Assembly (NCBI GenBank): GCA_002381185.1
Contig: DFOA01000033.1
Span: forward strand, 179,385-243,384
DNA: 64,000 nt
Direction of reading: 5' to 3'
From: Firmicutes bacterium UBA3553
GTDB taxonomy: Bacteria; Bacillota; Clostridia; Tissierellales; Sedimentibacteraceae
The notes below the pieces were generated by a model. That model saw only the letters and a program-made list of their open reading frames with translations, did not search any database and was not told the origin of the DNA. Positions 9,222 to 18,437 of this stretch are shown here, one piece after another. A program made the translations under genes and the position numbers. How positions within the stretch are numbered: the first letter of the stretch is position 1; each line of letters opens with the position of its first letter.

Positions 9222-10046
9222 ATGAAATATAATTTATTAGTTGACAGTTGCACAGACTTTTCAAAAGAAACTGAAGACATTCCTAGAGTTCCGTTTAGAA
9301 TACTTATTGAAAATGAGGAAATTATTGATGAAAATTTAGATATTAATAGTCTGATAGTAAAGATGAAAAATACAAAGCAGCAAATAAAGACTGCATGTGC
9401 TCCTCCAGAAGATTTCATAAATAGACTAAAGGCAGAGGCGAATAATTTCATTGTCACGATTTCAAGCCAGCTCAGCGGTTCTTACAACAGTGCGATGGTA
9501 GCGGTAGAAACATTTAAAGAAAAGTTTCCCGAAAGTTTTGTGCACGTATTTGATACCAAGACAGCATGCGCCGGTGAAACTATGATTTCGATGAAGGTTA
9601 AGCAACTAATCGAAGACAATTTAAATACAGCAGAAATAATAGAACAGACAAATAAATATATATCTAAAGTAAGGACATTATTCATACTTGATTCTCTGGA
9701 TAACCTGGCTAAGAACGGAAGAATTACGAATTTCAAGGCAATACTTGCAAACATAATGCACATAGTTCCTATTATGGGTGAAGACGGAGAAGGAAAAATC
9801 GAACTGAAGGAACAGATAAGAGGGAAGAAAAGGGCATTTGCAAGGCTGGTTGATATGATTGCTGAGTACAATGTTGACTTTGAAAACACAATCTTGGGAA
9901 TTACTCATGTGAATTGCCTTGAAAAAGCAGAAAAACTGCGTGATGAAATAAAAGCAAAATATCCTTTTAAAGATATTAAAATATTCAAGTCATCGGGATT
10001 AAGTACGATATATGCCGATGACGGTGGAATAGTCATTGCATTTTAG
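9222..10046 (+). CDS. DegV family fatty-acid-binding protein (FakB-like)
   Basis: A 274-residue DegV protein. Family marks are LLVDSCTDFSKE at the N-terminus, SSQLSGSYNSA in the middle (fatty-acid carboxylate site), and ILDSLDNLAKNGRI. DegV proteins act as FakB subunits that bind a fatty acid and present it to the kinase FakA for phosphorylation; FakA is not in this window. The start has an AGGAG site seven nt away. It is followed by a terminator at 10081, so it is monocistronic. A second DegV gene sits at 27470; the two are diverged paralogues, perhaps with different acyl preferences. Confidence 0.92.
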   Translation: MKYNLLVDSCTDFSKETEDIPRVPFRILIENEEIIDENLDINSLIVKMKNTKQQIKTACAPPEDFINRLKAEANNFIVTISSQLSGSYNSAMVAVETFKEKFPESFVHVFDTKTACAGETMISMKVKQLIEDNLNTAEIIEQTNKYISKVRTLFILDSLDNLAKNGRITNFKAILANIMHIVPIMGEDGEGKIELKEQIRGKKRAFARLVDMIAEYNVDFENTILGITHVNCLEKAEKLRDEIKAKYPFKDIKIFKSSGLSTIYADDGGIVIAF

Positions 10047-10080
10047 TTCTGTTTTTTTAAATACATCAAGCTTAAAATTC

Positions 10081-10114
10081 AGGAGAGATTACAAAAATAA
10101 TTTCTCCTTTTTTG
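10081..10114 (+). terminator. Intrinsic terminator after the first DegV gene
   Basis: AGGAGAGATTA pairs with TAATTTCTCCT (10098-10108) with one G-T pair, and a run of T follows. Confidence 0.8.
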
Positions 10115-10183
10115 TCCATTAAATACCTTCCGCCAAGCTGATACAAATTATATAAAGGAAATGCCAATTATTGAGAAAGTTTT

Positions 10184-10235
10184 TTGCATAAAATTATTTT
10201 GTTATGGTATAATGTTGGAGAAAATGTTTTTCTCC
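10184..10235 (+). promoter_or_regulatory. Promoter with palindrome at the transcription start
   Basis: TTGCAT (10184-10189) and TATAAT (10208-10213) are 18 bp apart. Directly after the -10, GGAGAAAA (10217-10224) and TTTTCTCC (10228-10235) form an 8-bp inverted repeat around TGT, placed over the expected start site, where a repressor would act. The leader to the nitroreductase gene is about 190 nt. Nothing else was seen in the 10047-10409 gap beyond the upstream terminator. Confidence 0.5.
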
Positions 10236-10409
10236 GGCAGTACTTTTATTAAAAAAATTCCTGATAAATACATAAATCTGATATTGAAGCGGTAAAAAAT
10301 ACGGACCAACGATGAATTTTATATTAATTTCGCAGGGTATTTTTCAAACATGTGTTAAAATATCTAAAAGGTGGGTATAAATAGAATATAAATATATTCG
10401 GAGGGAAAT

Positions 10410-11273
10410 ATGGAATACAAAGATTTGATTGCAAGAATGAAGTCAGTAAGAAACTATAAAAAGGATGCCTTAAGTTCTGAAATTATTCAAAAATTAAGGG
10501 ATTATCTCAGTCAGAGCAAAAGATTAATCAAGGATATTGAAATAGAAGCAATGCTGAAAAACAGGGACGAAGTATACGACAAGCTGAAAAATATTGCCGG
10601 ATACAACGACACAATGCTTGACGCCCCTCATTACTTGATATTCCTGTCAGAAGAAAGTGACCACTACATTGAAAATACAGGCTATGCAGCTGAGGACGTG
10701 AGACTTAAGGCATATGAACTGGGTGTGGGTTCCTGCTGGATTACAGTTAATGATGGTGAATTAATAAAAGAAAGGTTAAGTATTAAGTCAGACAAAAAGT
10801 TAACGGCACTAATTTCTCTTGGATTCGACGATAATAAGAATAAAGTTATATATGAAAATGTTTCTGAATACAATCCAAGTAAAGCAGATGTAAGTATAGT
10901 TGAAGACAATGTATCTGAAAGACTTCGAATCAGTGATGTTGTATATATGAAAAAATGGGGAGAAAATGCAGACCCGGATGAAGTGGCAAATCTGGGACTT
11001 CTGGAGGCATTTTTCTATGCAAGGTTAGCTCCGTCAACAAAGAACAGACAGCCATGGAGATTTATATATGATGATGGAACAGTGATTCTTGCTTTGAGAA
11101 AAGATCAAAATGTAAATGAATATGAAGAAAAGATTGATACAGGAATAGTAATGCTTTATTACGAACTGATTGTTGATAATACATTATTTAACATGGATTG
11201 GAAATTCGGCAAGACAGGTAAGGAATATGAAATACCGTCAGATTATCATATAGTGGCATACTGCATGAGTTAA
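10410..11273 (+). CDS. Nitroreductase-family flavoprotein (TM nitroreductase type)
   Basis: A 287-residue protein with two half-domains of the nitroreductase fold. The N-terminal part has a SVRNYKKDAL pattern and the C-terminal part has ARLAPSTKNRQPWRF, the FMN-phosphate binding signature. This arrangement matches the group annotated as putative TM nitroreductase, although no transmembrane helix is apparent. It presumably binds FMN and reduces an unknown substrate with NAD(P)H. The ATG follows GGAGGGAAAT. It is monocistronic, between the promoter at 10184 and a terminator at 11291. Confidence 0.82.
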   Translation: MEYKDLIARMKSVRNYKKDALSSEIIQKLRDYLSQSKRLIKDIEIEAMLKNRDEVYDKLKNIAGYNDTMLDAPHYLIFLSEESDHYIENTGYAAEDVRLKAYELGVGSCWITVNDGELIKERLSIKSDKKLTALISLGFDDNKNKVIYENVSEYNPSKADVSIVEDNVSERLRISDVVYMKKWGENADPDEVANLGLLEAFFYARLAPSTKNRQPWRFIYDDGTVILALRKDQNVNEYEEKIDTGIVMLYYELIVDNTLFNMDWKFGKTGKEYEIPSDYHIVAYCMS

Positions 11274-11290
11274 TTTATAAAGTGAAACAA

Positions 11291-11310
11291 GGCGCAGAAT
11301 GCGCCTTTTG
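11291..11310 (+). terminator. Terminator after the nitroreductase gene
   Basis: GGCGCA-GAA-TGCGCC is a perfect 6-bp GC-rich stem with a three-nt loop, followed by TTTTGTTATT. Confidence 0.8.
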
Positions 11311-11330
11311 TTATTATGAAAGGAGTATTC

Positions 11331-12236
11331 ATGAAAATAATAATAGACAAACATTTTTATGATTCAATATCAAAGATATTTCCTGATATTGAATTTTATA
11401 CAGAACATGAACAGTGCCCGGATGCCGAGGCGCTCATAGGGCAGCCTGAAGCTATGGAGGTTGAATTATTGGAGAAGCTTCCAAAGTTAAAATGGATTCA
11501 GCTGTTCAGGGCAGGATTTGATATGATTGATACTGATTATATCAAAAAAAGAGGAATAACACTGACAAACGGCAAGGACATTTTCTCCATACCTATAGCC
11601 GAGGATGTTGTCTGCAAAATATTGATGCACAGCACAAATGCTTTCAAATATATTGAAAATAAAAAAACACGTACGTGGGATAATAGGCTGAAACGAACAG
11701 AGCTTAACGGTCAGACAATAGGCATTATAGGAACAGGTTCCATAGCTGCGGAAATAGCAAAAAGGCTTAAGCCCTTCGGAGTCAAAATACTTGGGTATAA
11801 AAGAACACCTGTGCTGGAACAGACAAATTTTGATGAAATATATTCAGGTAAAAAGGGACTGGAGCATGTAATGTCTGTCAGTGATTATGTGATTGTTACA
11901 GCAGATTTGAACAAAGGCACATACCACATGATTAATAAGGACAATTTGAAACTGATGAAGGAAACCGCTTCAATCATAAATATCGCAAGAGGAAGCATCA
12001 TTAAGCAGGAAGATTTAAAAGAAGCATTAAAAAATAAATCAATCAGCTATGCAGGGCTGGATGTATTTGAAGTTGAACCTCTGCCTGATGACGACGACTT
12101 ATGGGGTTTGGATAATGTTTATTTGACACCGCATGCTTCTGCATTGGTTAAAAACAATAAATCAAGATGGGAAAAACTTATAGTACAAAATATTAAAAAC
12201 TTTGTTGATAATGAAAAATTAATAAATGTAGTATAA
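11331..12236 (+). CDS. D-isomer-specific 2-hydroxyacid dehydrogenase family protein
   Basis: A 301-residue NAD(P)-dependent dehydrogenase of the 2-hydroxyacid family. The nucleotide-binding signature is GQTIGIIGTGSIAAEIAKRL at about residues 128-147. INIARGSIIKQEDL, GLDVFEVEPLP and LTPHASAL follow, carrying the substrate arginine, acidic and catalytic histidine positions. The substrate is unknown. The start is the ATG at 11331, because AAAGGAG lies between it and an earlier ATG at 11316. It is a single gene between hairpins, just upstream of a P1 peptidase. Confidence 0.9.
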   Translation: MKIIIDKHFYDSISKIFPDIEFYTEHEQCPDAEALIGQPEAMEVELLEKLPKLKWIQLFRAGFDMIDTDYIKKRGITLTNGKDIFSIPIAEDVVCKILMHSTNAFKYIENKKTRTWDNRLKRTELNGQTIGIIGTGSIAAEIAKRLKPFGVKILGYKRTPVLEQTNFDEIYSGKKGLEHVMSVSDYVIVTADLNKGTYHMINKDNLKLMKETASIINIARGSIIKQEDLKEALKNKSISYAGLDVFEVEPLPDDDDLWGLDNVYLTPHASALVKNNKSRWEKLIVQNIKNFVDNEKLINVV

Positions 12237-12249
12237 TATAGGATAAAAG

Positions 12250-12270
12250 AGAACGGCTCTCTGCCGTTCT
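12250..12270 (+). terminator. Hairpin, weak terminator
   Basis: AGAACGG pairs with CCGTTCT around a seven-nt loop. The downstream T-tract is poor (AATATTTG), so termination may be partial and the next gene may be read through. Confidence 0.5.
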
Positions 12271-12291
12271 AATATTTGTCATGGAGGAATC

Positions 12292-13317
12292 ATGGGCTTA
12301 AACAAGGACAGCGGAATAAATATCGGTAAAATTAAAAAAGGGAAAAGAAATCTCATAACAGACGTTGAAGGTATAAAAGTAGGGCATGTGACGCTAAGTG
12401 ATGGCGGAATTAAAACAGGTGTTACAGCTATATTGCCTCATGAGGGCAACATGTTCAAGGAAAAAGTAATGGCATCATCCTGTGTTATAAACGGCTTTGG
12501 AAAAAGTGTGGGAATCATACAGGTTGAGGAGCTTGGAAGCATTGAAACACCTATAATAATGACCAATACCTTAAGTGTCGGAACCGCAGCAGAAGGATTA
12601 ATCCGGTACATGCTTGACCAAAATGATGATATTGGTACAACAACAGGCACAGTGAACTGTGTTGTTACAGAATGCAACGACGGAAGATTAAATGACATAA
12701 GAGGTCTTCATGTAAAGGAAGAGCACGTGCTCAAGGCCATTGAGAATGCAGATGTCAGCTTTGAGGAAGGAGCTGTGGGTTCCGGAACAGGTATGGTATG
12801 TTTTGGACTTAAAGGAGGAATAGGATCCTCATCTCGGATTATAGAGCTTGATAATAAGGAATATACTATCGGAGCTCTTGTCATGTCAAATTTTGGCTCT
12901 AAGAGATATTTGACAATTAACGGAGACAAAATAGGCGAAAGAATTGCAGAAGCTGAAAAGTCAGAAAAGGACCAGGGCTCGATTATAATAATTGTCGCAA
13001 CGGATATTCCTTTAAGTGAAAGGCAGCTTAAACGAATTTCAAAACGCGCGGTGGTTGCACTGGGCAGGACCGGCTCGTATCTTGGCAACGGCAGTGGCGA
13101 TATTTGTATTTCCTTTACAACTGCAAATAAAATTAAGCATTATTCAGATACAAAAATAATAAATATGAAAATGATATATGAGGATGCAATAGATGAGGTT
13201 TTTAAAGCTGTGGCAGAAGCAGTGGAAGAGTCCATAATAAGCTCTATGTACCATGCAGAGACAGCAACAGGAATAAACAACACAACCATAAGAAGCTTAA
13301 GAGAGTATTTGAAGTAA
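12292..13317 (+). CDS. P1 family peptidase (DmpA/S58-like)
   Basis: A 341-residue Ntn-fold peptidase of the DmpA family, which act as aminopeptidases or amidases and mature by self-cleavage before a serine or threonine. TDVEGIKVGHVTL at the start, VGSGTGMVCFGLKGGIGSSSR in the middle (the cleavage region, at a Gly-Ser bond by family precedent) and ALGRTGSYLGNGSGD near the C-terminus are characteristic. No signal peptide is present. GGAGGAATC precedes the ATG. Its natural substrate is unknown. The 51 bp before the next gene may allow cotranscription with the sulfatase. Confidence 0.9.
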   Translation: MGLNKDSGINIGKIKKGKRNLITDVEGIKVGHVTLSDGGIKTGVTAILPHEGNMFKEKVMASSCVINGFGKSVGIIQVEELGSIETPIIMTNTLSVGTAAEGLIRYMLDQNDDIGTTTGTVNCVVTECNDGRLNDIRGLHVKEEHVLKAIENADVSFEEGAVGSGTGMVCFGLKGGIGSSSRIIELDNKEYTIGALVMSNFGSKRYLTINGDKIGERIAEAEKSEKDQGSIIIIVATDIPLSERQLKRISKRAVVALGRTGSYLGNGSGDICISFTTANKIKHYSDTKIINMKMIYEDAIDEVFKAVAEAVEESIISSMYHAETATGINNTTIRSLREYLK

Positions 13318-13382
13318 GCAGACGGAAGAAGGAATAAGAACATAACGCTGCTTATGCTTAATTACATATGAGGGAATATACT

Positions 13383-15350
13383 ATGAATTCTAAATTTGTG
13401 AAACTGATTAATGTATCATTTATGCCTTTATTGATTATATATTTTGAAACAGTTTTAAAAACAGTTGTTTACGATAAGGTGTTTAACGAAGGCTACATCT
13501 TTATGTGTCTGTTTTCTTTGCCTATTGGATTTGTTTTTTATTTGGTGGCTTCATGTTTTACAGAAAAAACCAATAAAATTATATTTATGATTTTGGTGGG
13601 ATGTCTGACATTTTATTACAGTGCTCAAATGATGTATTTTAAAATATTTTCAACCTTTGCATCCTTGTATTTTTTCATAGGAGCAGGGAAAGCTGCTCAA
13701 TTTTTTGATGTTTTAATAAATGCGGTCAAACACAGCATTATTCCGTTACTGTTTATGCTGCTGCCATTAGCACTGATGGCTGTTTTTCATAAGAAGATAT
13801 CAATTTCGAGAATATCTAAAAAATATATTGCCAGAGTTGCAGTATCTACTGTTATTATGCAGGCAGCAGTAACGATTTTTGTTCTTTCCTTTGATGAAGG
13901 AATGCTAAGTCCGGCATATTTGTACAAAGAAGCTTTTTTAGTTGAAGATTCCATAGACAAGTTCGGACTGTTAACAACAGGCAGGCTTGATTTGAAAAAT
14001 ATATTAAAAAATACATTAGCTCTTGCAGATGAATCCGAGCACATAGAAATTGTTGAATCAGATGAAGAGGATAAAAAAGCATCTGAATATTCAGAGGTGC
14101 CTGAAGAAGAAGTAATTGCAGAATATAATGAACTTGATCTACCTTTTGGTGAATTGATTGAAAAAGAAATAAATGAAAACATAAAGTCAATGCACAAATA
14201 TTTTATGAATGAAAATCCTTCAAAGAAAAATAAATATACAGGCATGTTTAAGGGCAAAAATCTGATAATGATTACGGCAGAGGGTTTTTCACCCTATGCT
14301 GTTGACAGGGAATTGACACCGACACTCTACAAAATGTATGAGGAAGGCTTTAAATTCACTGATTTTTATACTCCTCTATGGGGAGTGAGCACTTCTGACG
14401 GAGAATATGTGGCATGTACCAGCTTGCTGCCGAAGGAAGGGGTCTGGAGTTTTTACAAGTCATCAGAAAATTACATGCCGTATTGCATGGGAAATCAGCT
14501 GAAAAGTGTGGGTTATGAAACCTATGCGTACCATGACCATTATTTTGATTATTATTTCAGAAATAAATCACATCCAAACATGGGCTATACGTACAAAGGC
14601 CTGGGAAACGGACTTGACGTTACGGAGACATGGCCGGAGTCAGATCTTGAAATGATGGAGCTAACTGTTAATGAATACATTGACAAACAGCCTTTCCATG
14701 CATACTATATGACTGTAAGCGGCCATCTGCAATATAACTTTACAGGAAATTATATTGCGCTAAAAAATAAATCCTTAGTTGATAACTTGGAATATTCAGA
14801 AAGTGTAAAAGCATATCTGTCATGTAACATAGAGCTTGACAGAGCAATAGGAAAGCTGATAGAAGAGCTTGAAAAAGCAGGAATAGCGGATGATACTCTG
14901 ATAGCAATAAGTCCCGACCACTATCCCTATGGGCTGACTGAAGCAGAGATAAGCGAACTGGCAGGACACAAAGTGGATTCCGATTTTGAACTTTACAAGG
15001 GAGTTTTTCTTTTATGGTCAAAGGGAATGGAGCCTGTGGAAATAAATAAAACAAGTTCAAGCCTTGATATCATTCCCACATTATCCAATTTAATGGGTTT
15101 GGAATATGATTCGAGGCTTTTAATGGGAAGAGACATTCTTTCGGATTCGGAGCCTTTGGTAATGCTTAAGGACAGAAGCTGGATAACGGATAAGGCATTT
15201 TTTAATGCAAGAACCGGTGAGGTAATATCAAGAACCGGAAGCATTCCTGAAAGCGGATACATAGAAGAAATAAGCGAAAAGGTTAAACAGAAATTCAAAG
15301 TATCAGCAATGGTTTTGGGACATGATTACTACAGGACAGTTTTTCAATAA
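13383..15350 (+). CDS. LTA synthase-family membrane sulfatase
   Basis: A 655-residue membrane phosphoglycerol-transferase-like protein. Five hydrophobic helices occupy about residues 1-165, an acidic linker follows (residues 215-270), then an extracellular sulfatase-fold domain. NLIMITAEGFSPYA and GVSTSDGEY mark the metal site; Thr337 is the expected nucleophile. ISPDHYPYG carries later metal ligands. Relatives build lipoteichoic acid or add phosphoglycerol to surface glycans. The start is the ATG at 13383 because GAGGGAA lies between it and an earlier ATG at 13368. A bidirectional terminator follows immediately. Confidence 0.88.
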   Translation: MNSKFVKLINVSFMPLLIIYFETVLKTVVYDKVFNEGYIFMCLFSLPIGFVFYLVASCFTEKTNKIIFMILVGCLTFYYSAQMMYFKIFSTFASLYFFIGAGKAAQFFDVLINAVKHSIIPLLFMLLPLALMAVFHKKISISRISKKYIARVAVSTVIMQAAVTIFVLSFDEGMLSPAYLYKEAFLVEDSIDKFGLLTTGRLDLKNILKNTLALADESEHIEIVESDEEDKKASEYSEVPEEEVIAEYNELDLPFGELIEKEINENIKSMHKYFMNENPSKKNKYTGMFKGKNLIMITAEGFSPYAVDRELTPTLYKMYEEGFKFTDFYTPLWGVSTSDGEYVACTSLLPKEGVWSFYKSSENYMPYCMGNQLKSVGYETYAYHDHYFDYYFRNKSHPNMGYTYKGLGNGLDVTETWPESDLEMMELTVNEYIDKQPFHAYYMTVSGHLQYNFTGNYIALKNKSLVDNLEYSESVKAYLSCNIELDRAIGKLIEELEKAGIADDTLIAISPDHYPYGLTEAEISELAGHKVDSDFELYKGVFLLWSKGMEPVEINKTSSSLDIIPTLSNLMGLEYDSRLLMGRDILSDSEPLVMLKDRSWITDKAFFNARTGEVISRTGSIPESGYIEEISEKVKQKFKVSAMVLGHDYYRTVFQ

Positions 15351-15378
15351 AAACAGGGGAAAATTATTCCCTGTTTTT
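15349..15378. terminator. Bidirectional terminator
   Basis: AAAAACAGGG (15349-15358) pairs with CCCTGTTTTT (15369-15378) between convergent genes. Confidence 0.85.
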
Positions 15379-16234
15379 ATTCGATAATCAGATTATATTC
15401 GCAGCTGGAAGGGCACTGGGTGTACTCAGAATTGTTGACGCAGTTTGAATTAAATTTAGTTTTTAATATACGCCCTGATTCCACGTCATTTTTGACCTTG
15501 ACCATGTAGCCTATTCTTTTTGATTCTGACGGCTGAAGGCTTCCTACATCCCATTTTAAAATTGTTTTTCCATTAAAAGTGTATACATTTCTTGGCTGCA
15601 GATTGCTTGAGTCTCCAACGAATTCAAGTCCTTCATCCAGTATGCTTCTTACATAGACACTTCTTGCCATGTCATACTGTCCGGTGTTGCAGTGCACATA
15701 AAATTTAGTTGTTTCATCTTTTTTTATTGTTTCATTGTCGCATTTCACAATCATTTCATAATCATGTGCATGGGATGAAGCGCTGCATGAATCTACGGTA
15801 TCTTCACAGATTAAGTGCCCGTAAAAATGAATTTTGTTTTTGTGAGGTATTTTATCACCGGAATTTTCTGTGCTGTTTACTGTTAGTTTATCACAAAGAG
15901 CAATATCTAAAGTAATAACATTAACTGAGTTTGGCGACAAATTTATGTTGTTTGCAAAAACAATCACATTATTGCTGCCTATTTCAGATGACGGCTCCAA
16001 AATGTTGACTTTTTTAAGAATTATGCTGTCAGGTCCTGAATGCTCAATGCTGTTTAAATAGCGTATTCCATTTCCCAAAGTGGAACTGAATGAACACAAC
16101 TTTATTTGTTCACTGTTATTTTTTAGTTCAATACTGAGTTTATATATGTAAGCCGGGATAAATGAAGTATTTGGAACACCTGCTCCCTTTAATATTTTTT
16201 TAGGGGCATTTATGGAAATAGTACATTCTTTCAT
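15377..16234 (-). CDS. Uncharacterised protein with DUF11-like beta-sandwich repeats
   Basis: A 285-residue protein with no clear signal peptide or membrane helix. Residues about 170-280 resemble the DUF11/conserved-repeat domain, with the pattern GLEFVGDSSN, then WDVGSLQPSESKRIGYMVKV, usually found in surface or coat proteins. The N-terminal half appears to be a second diverged beta-sandwich containing SPNSVNVITLDI. Several cysteines cluster around the middle and C-terminus. A spore-surface or cytoplasmic role is conceivable, but nothing here proves one. The ATG has an AAAGGA site. It is monocistronic. Confidence 0.6.
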   Translation of the reverse strand: MKECTISINAPKKILKGAGVPNTSFIPAYIYKLSIELKNNSEQIKLCSFSSTLGNGIRYLNSIEHSGPDSIILKKVNILEPSSEIGSNNVIVFANNINLSPNSVNVITLDIALCDKLTVNSTENSGDKIPHKNKIHFYGHLICEDTVDSCSASSHAHDYEMIVKCDNETIKKDETTKFYVHCNTGQYDMARSVYVRSILDEGLEFVGDSSNLQPRNVYTFNGKTILKWDVGSLQPSESKRIGYMVKVKNDVESGRILKTKFNSNCVNNSEYTQCPSSCEYNLIIE

Positions 16235-16412
16235 TCTATCATTCCTTTCATGATTTGCCGAACTGCATAATTTATTTTATTCGTCTCAAGATTATTTGTG
16301 AAATATTTAAGGCAAATATTTATGGAGTTTTATTATAAATTATGTTAAAATTTATTGGAGAAACATGAAAAATTGTATATAATGAACCTAATATAAAATT
16401 AAGGAGAAAAAT

Positions 16413-16637
16413 ATGAAAAATATAAAAATATACTCTAGCTCAACATGTGCTAACTGTACAGCCGCAAAAGAATACATAAAAGAAAAAGGATATGAGTACG
16501 AAGAAAAAAATGTATCCCTGGATGCAGAAGCTAAAAAAGAACTTTTGTCAATGGGATACATGGGAGTTCCTATAATATTTATTGATGATGAAGCGGTAGT
16601 TGGCTTCAACAGAAGCAAACTTGACGAATTATTATAA
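16413..16637 (+). CDS. Glutaredoxin-like thioredoxin-fold protein
   Basis: A 74-residue single-domain redoxin of the NrdH/YruB kind. The active site is STCANC near the N-terminus (CxxC), and the cis-proline loop reads MGVPIIFID. It probably exchanges disulfides with low-molecular-weight thiols or a protein partner; no reductase gene is beside it. AAGGAG lies seven nt before the ATG, and a strong terminator follows. The length is normal for the family. Confidence 0.92.
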   Translation: MKNIKIYSSSTCANCTAAKEYIKEKGYEYEEKNVSLDAEAKKELLSMGYMGVPIIFIDDEAVVGFNRSKLDELL

Positions 16638-16643
16638 AACACA

Positions 16644-16691
16644 GGTACAGTTTCCGATTATAAAATGATTGGAAACTGTACCAGATTTTTT
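16644..16691 (+). terminator. Strong intrinsic terminator
   Basis: GGTACAGTTTCC (16644-16655) pairs perfectly with GGAAACTGTACC (16671-16682), and TTTTTT follows at 16686. Confidence 0.9.
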
Positions 16692-17049
16692 GTAAGCCCA
16701 CAAAGATGCCGTGAAAGAAGAATTATGGGAAGGGCCTTAATAGGAATTCAATTTTTAATTTATTCAATTAGCATTTTTAACTAAATTAGCTAAAATATTT
16801 GCATACTATAAATTTAAAATATGTAAACAATATGTTCATAAGCATATAAATTAAACAGCTGTTAATTTATTGCTTTTAAAATAGAAAGCCGGCACTTATT
16901 GCAGTTCAGTATAGGCAATTCGATTTTTAAGAGATCCAATTGAAATGTTTCATTTCGTATAAGGATAACCAAAAAAATATCGTAATCTGAGCTGGAATAT
17001 TGCCGGTTTTTATTTCTGCATCAAAAATACAGTATAATAATTTTCTATG
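16692..17049. other. Intergenic stretch with no recognised gene
   Basis: About 360 bp of AT-rich sequence with no convincing ribosome site plus open frame, RNA signature or repeat that I could recognise. GCCGGC near 16890 and GCCGG near 17010 are isolated GC patches. Confidence 0.5.
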
Positions 17050-17235
17050 CTATTTATTTAATGCTTCTAGCAAGTGATCTAAGTTCATTCCATGAACTGC
17101 TGCGGCTTCTTCTAATGTTTCCATTTGAGCACCGGGACATCCTACGCATCCCATGCCATGTGCCATTAATATTTCTGCAGCATCTGCCTTGGCTTGTATA
17201 ATTTCACGAATAACCATATCTTTAGTTATAGCCAT
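17050..17235 (-). CDS. DUF1858 domain protein
   Basis: A 61-residue helical protein of the DUF1858 family, characterised by a CVGC pair (MGCVGCPGA) and the TLEEAAAVHG helix. The two cysteines could form a disulfide or bind metal, and relatives are often linked to anaerobic redox metabolism. I start at the ATG at 17235 (MAITKDMV), which has AAGGAGG seven nt upstream; a longer frame from 17268 would swallow that site. Its function is unknown. Confidence 0.88.
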   Translation of the reverse strand: MAITKDMVIREIIQAKADAAEILMAHGMGCVGCPGAQMETLEEAAAVHGMNLDHLLEALNK

Positions 17236-17466
17236 TATGTGCCTCCTTAATAAATTTATTAACAACATTATACATTAAGGAAATAAGTTATTCAATAAAA
17301 ATAAATTTAAAAATTACCAACGTATTCCTGACCTTACATTCTAAAAACTGTTTGAATCAAAGTATCATGTGTGATATAATTTAAAAACATTATGAGACGT
17401 TAATATTGAGTTTTTTACATATTGTAAGATTTATACATCACAGCAAGAACCAAAGGAGATACTAGT

Positions 17467-18405
17467 ATGCAACGTGAATATAATGAAAGAATAAGTTATG
17501 TAAAAAAATGTATGGAAAAAAAGAGTAAATTAAAAATACTCTTAAAGCAGACCGAGCAGGATATGATTAGAGAAAAGCTGCTTTTAAATAAATTATCAGA
17601 AGAGCTTCAAAAGGAAAACGAGGATGTATTAAAACTAGAATCATCAAATATAACTTCATTATTTTACGCCATATTAGGAACAAAAGAAGAAAGGCTGGAA
17701 AAGGAAAGACAGGACCTTTTGAAAGCAAGGCTTAAATATGATCAGTGTAAAAATAATGTTGATTTTCTTGCCGAAGAATCAAAAAGAATTGTTGATGAAC
17801 TAAACCGGATTGAAAGCTGTGAATCTGAATACGAAGTTTTATTGAATAAAAAGCTTGAGGCAATTCAGCTTGAGGATAAGGAAACAAGCGAGGAGCTTAA
17901 AAAGCTTATTAACAGAAAAGAAAGCATGAAAGCTAATATAATAGAAATTGACGAAGCTATAAAGGCTGGAGAAGAAGCCCTTATAGCAATTGAAAATACC
18001 ATCAGGGAGCTTGAAAAATCAGATGGCTGGGGTATCGCCGATATATTGGGCGGAGGCTTTACGGCAACTGCTGTAAAATATGGGCATGTTGATGAAGCTG
18101 GACGCTATGCTGAAGAGACTTCAAGGGCACTGGGCAGGTTTAAAAGAGAAATGTCCGACATTACGATAATTACGGGAACTGAAATATCAATTGGTACATT
18201 TGAAACATTCTCAGATTACTTTTTTGACGGTTTAATATATGACTGGGTTGTTCAGTCAGAAATAGGCAAGTCATTGGATGCGGTTAAAAATACAAAAAAT
18301 CAGACAGATAAGGCAATGTCAAAACTTTATGAAGAAAAGGTAACAGAAGAATTCATGATAAAGCAATTGGAAGACCAAATAAATCATATTATTGAAAACG
18401 CATAA
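17467..18405 (+). CDS. Uncharacterised coiled-coil protein
   Basis: A 312-residue, highly charged protein. Residues about 5-190 are predicted by composition to be long coiled-coil with an interruption near SNITSLFYAILGTKEE. A conserved-looking glycine-rich block follows (SDGWGIADILGGGF, then HVDEAGRYAEETSRALGRFK), and the C-terminus is helical. I have seen the block in unannotated Firmicute proteins, but I know no assigned function. No signal peptide is present. AAAGGAGATACTAGT precedes the ATG. Monocistronic. Confidence 0.7.
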   Translation: MQREYNERISYVKKCMEKKSKLKILLKQTEQDMIREKLLLNKLSEELQKENEDVLKLESSNITSLFYAILGTKEERLEKERQDLLKARLKYDQCKNNVDFLAEESKRIVDELNRIESCESEYEVLLNKKLEAIQLEDKETSEELKKLINRKESMKANIIEIDEAIKAGEEALIAIENTIRELEKSDGWGIADILGGGFTATAVKYGHVDEAGRYAEETSRALGRFKREMSDITIITGTEISIGTFETFSDYFFDGLIYDWVVQSEIGKSLDAVKNTKNQTDKAMSKLYEEKVTEEFMIKQLEDQINHIIENA

Positions 18406-18407
18406 GT

Positions 18408-18437
18408 AAAACCGCCTGGGCTAGTCCAGGCGGTTTT
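18408..18437. terminator. Bidirectional terminator
   Basis: AAAACCGCCTGG (18408-18419) pairs perfectly with CCAGGCGGTTTT (18426-18437) between the convergent coiled-coil and universal-stress genes. Confidence 0.9.
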
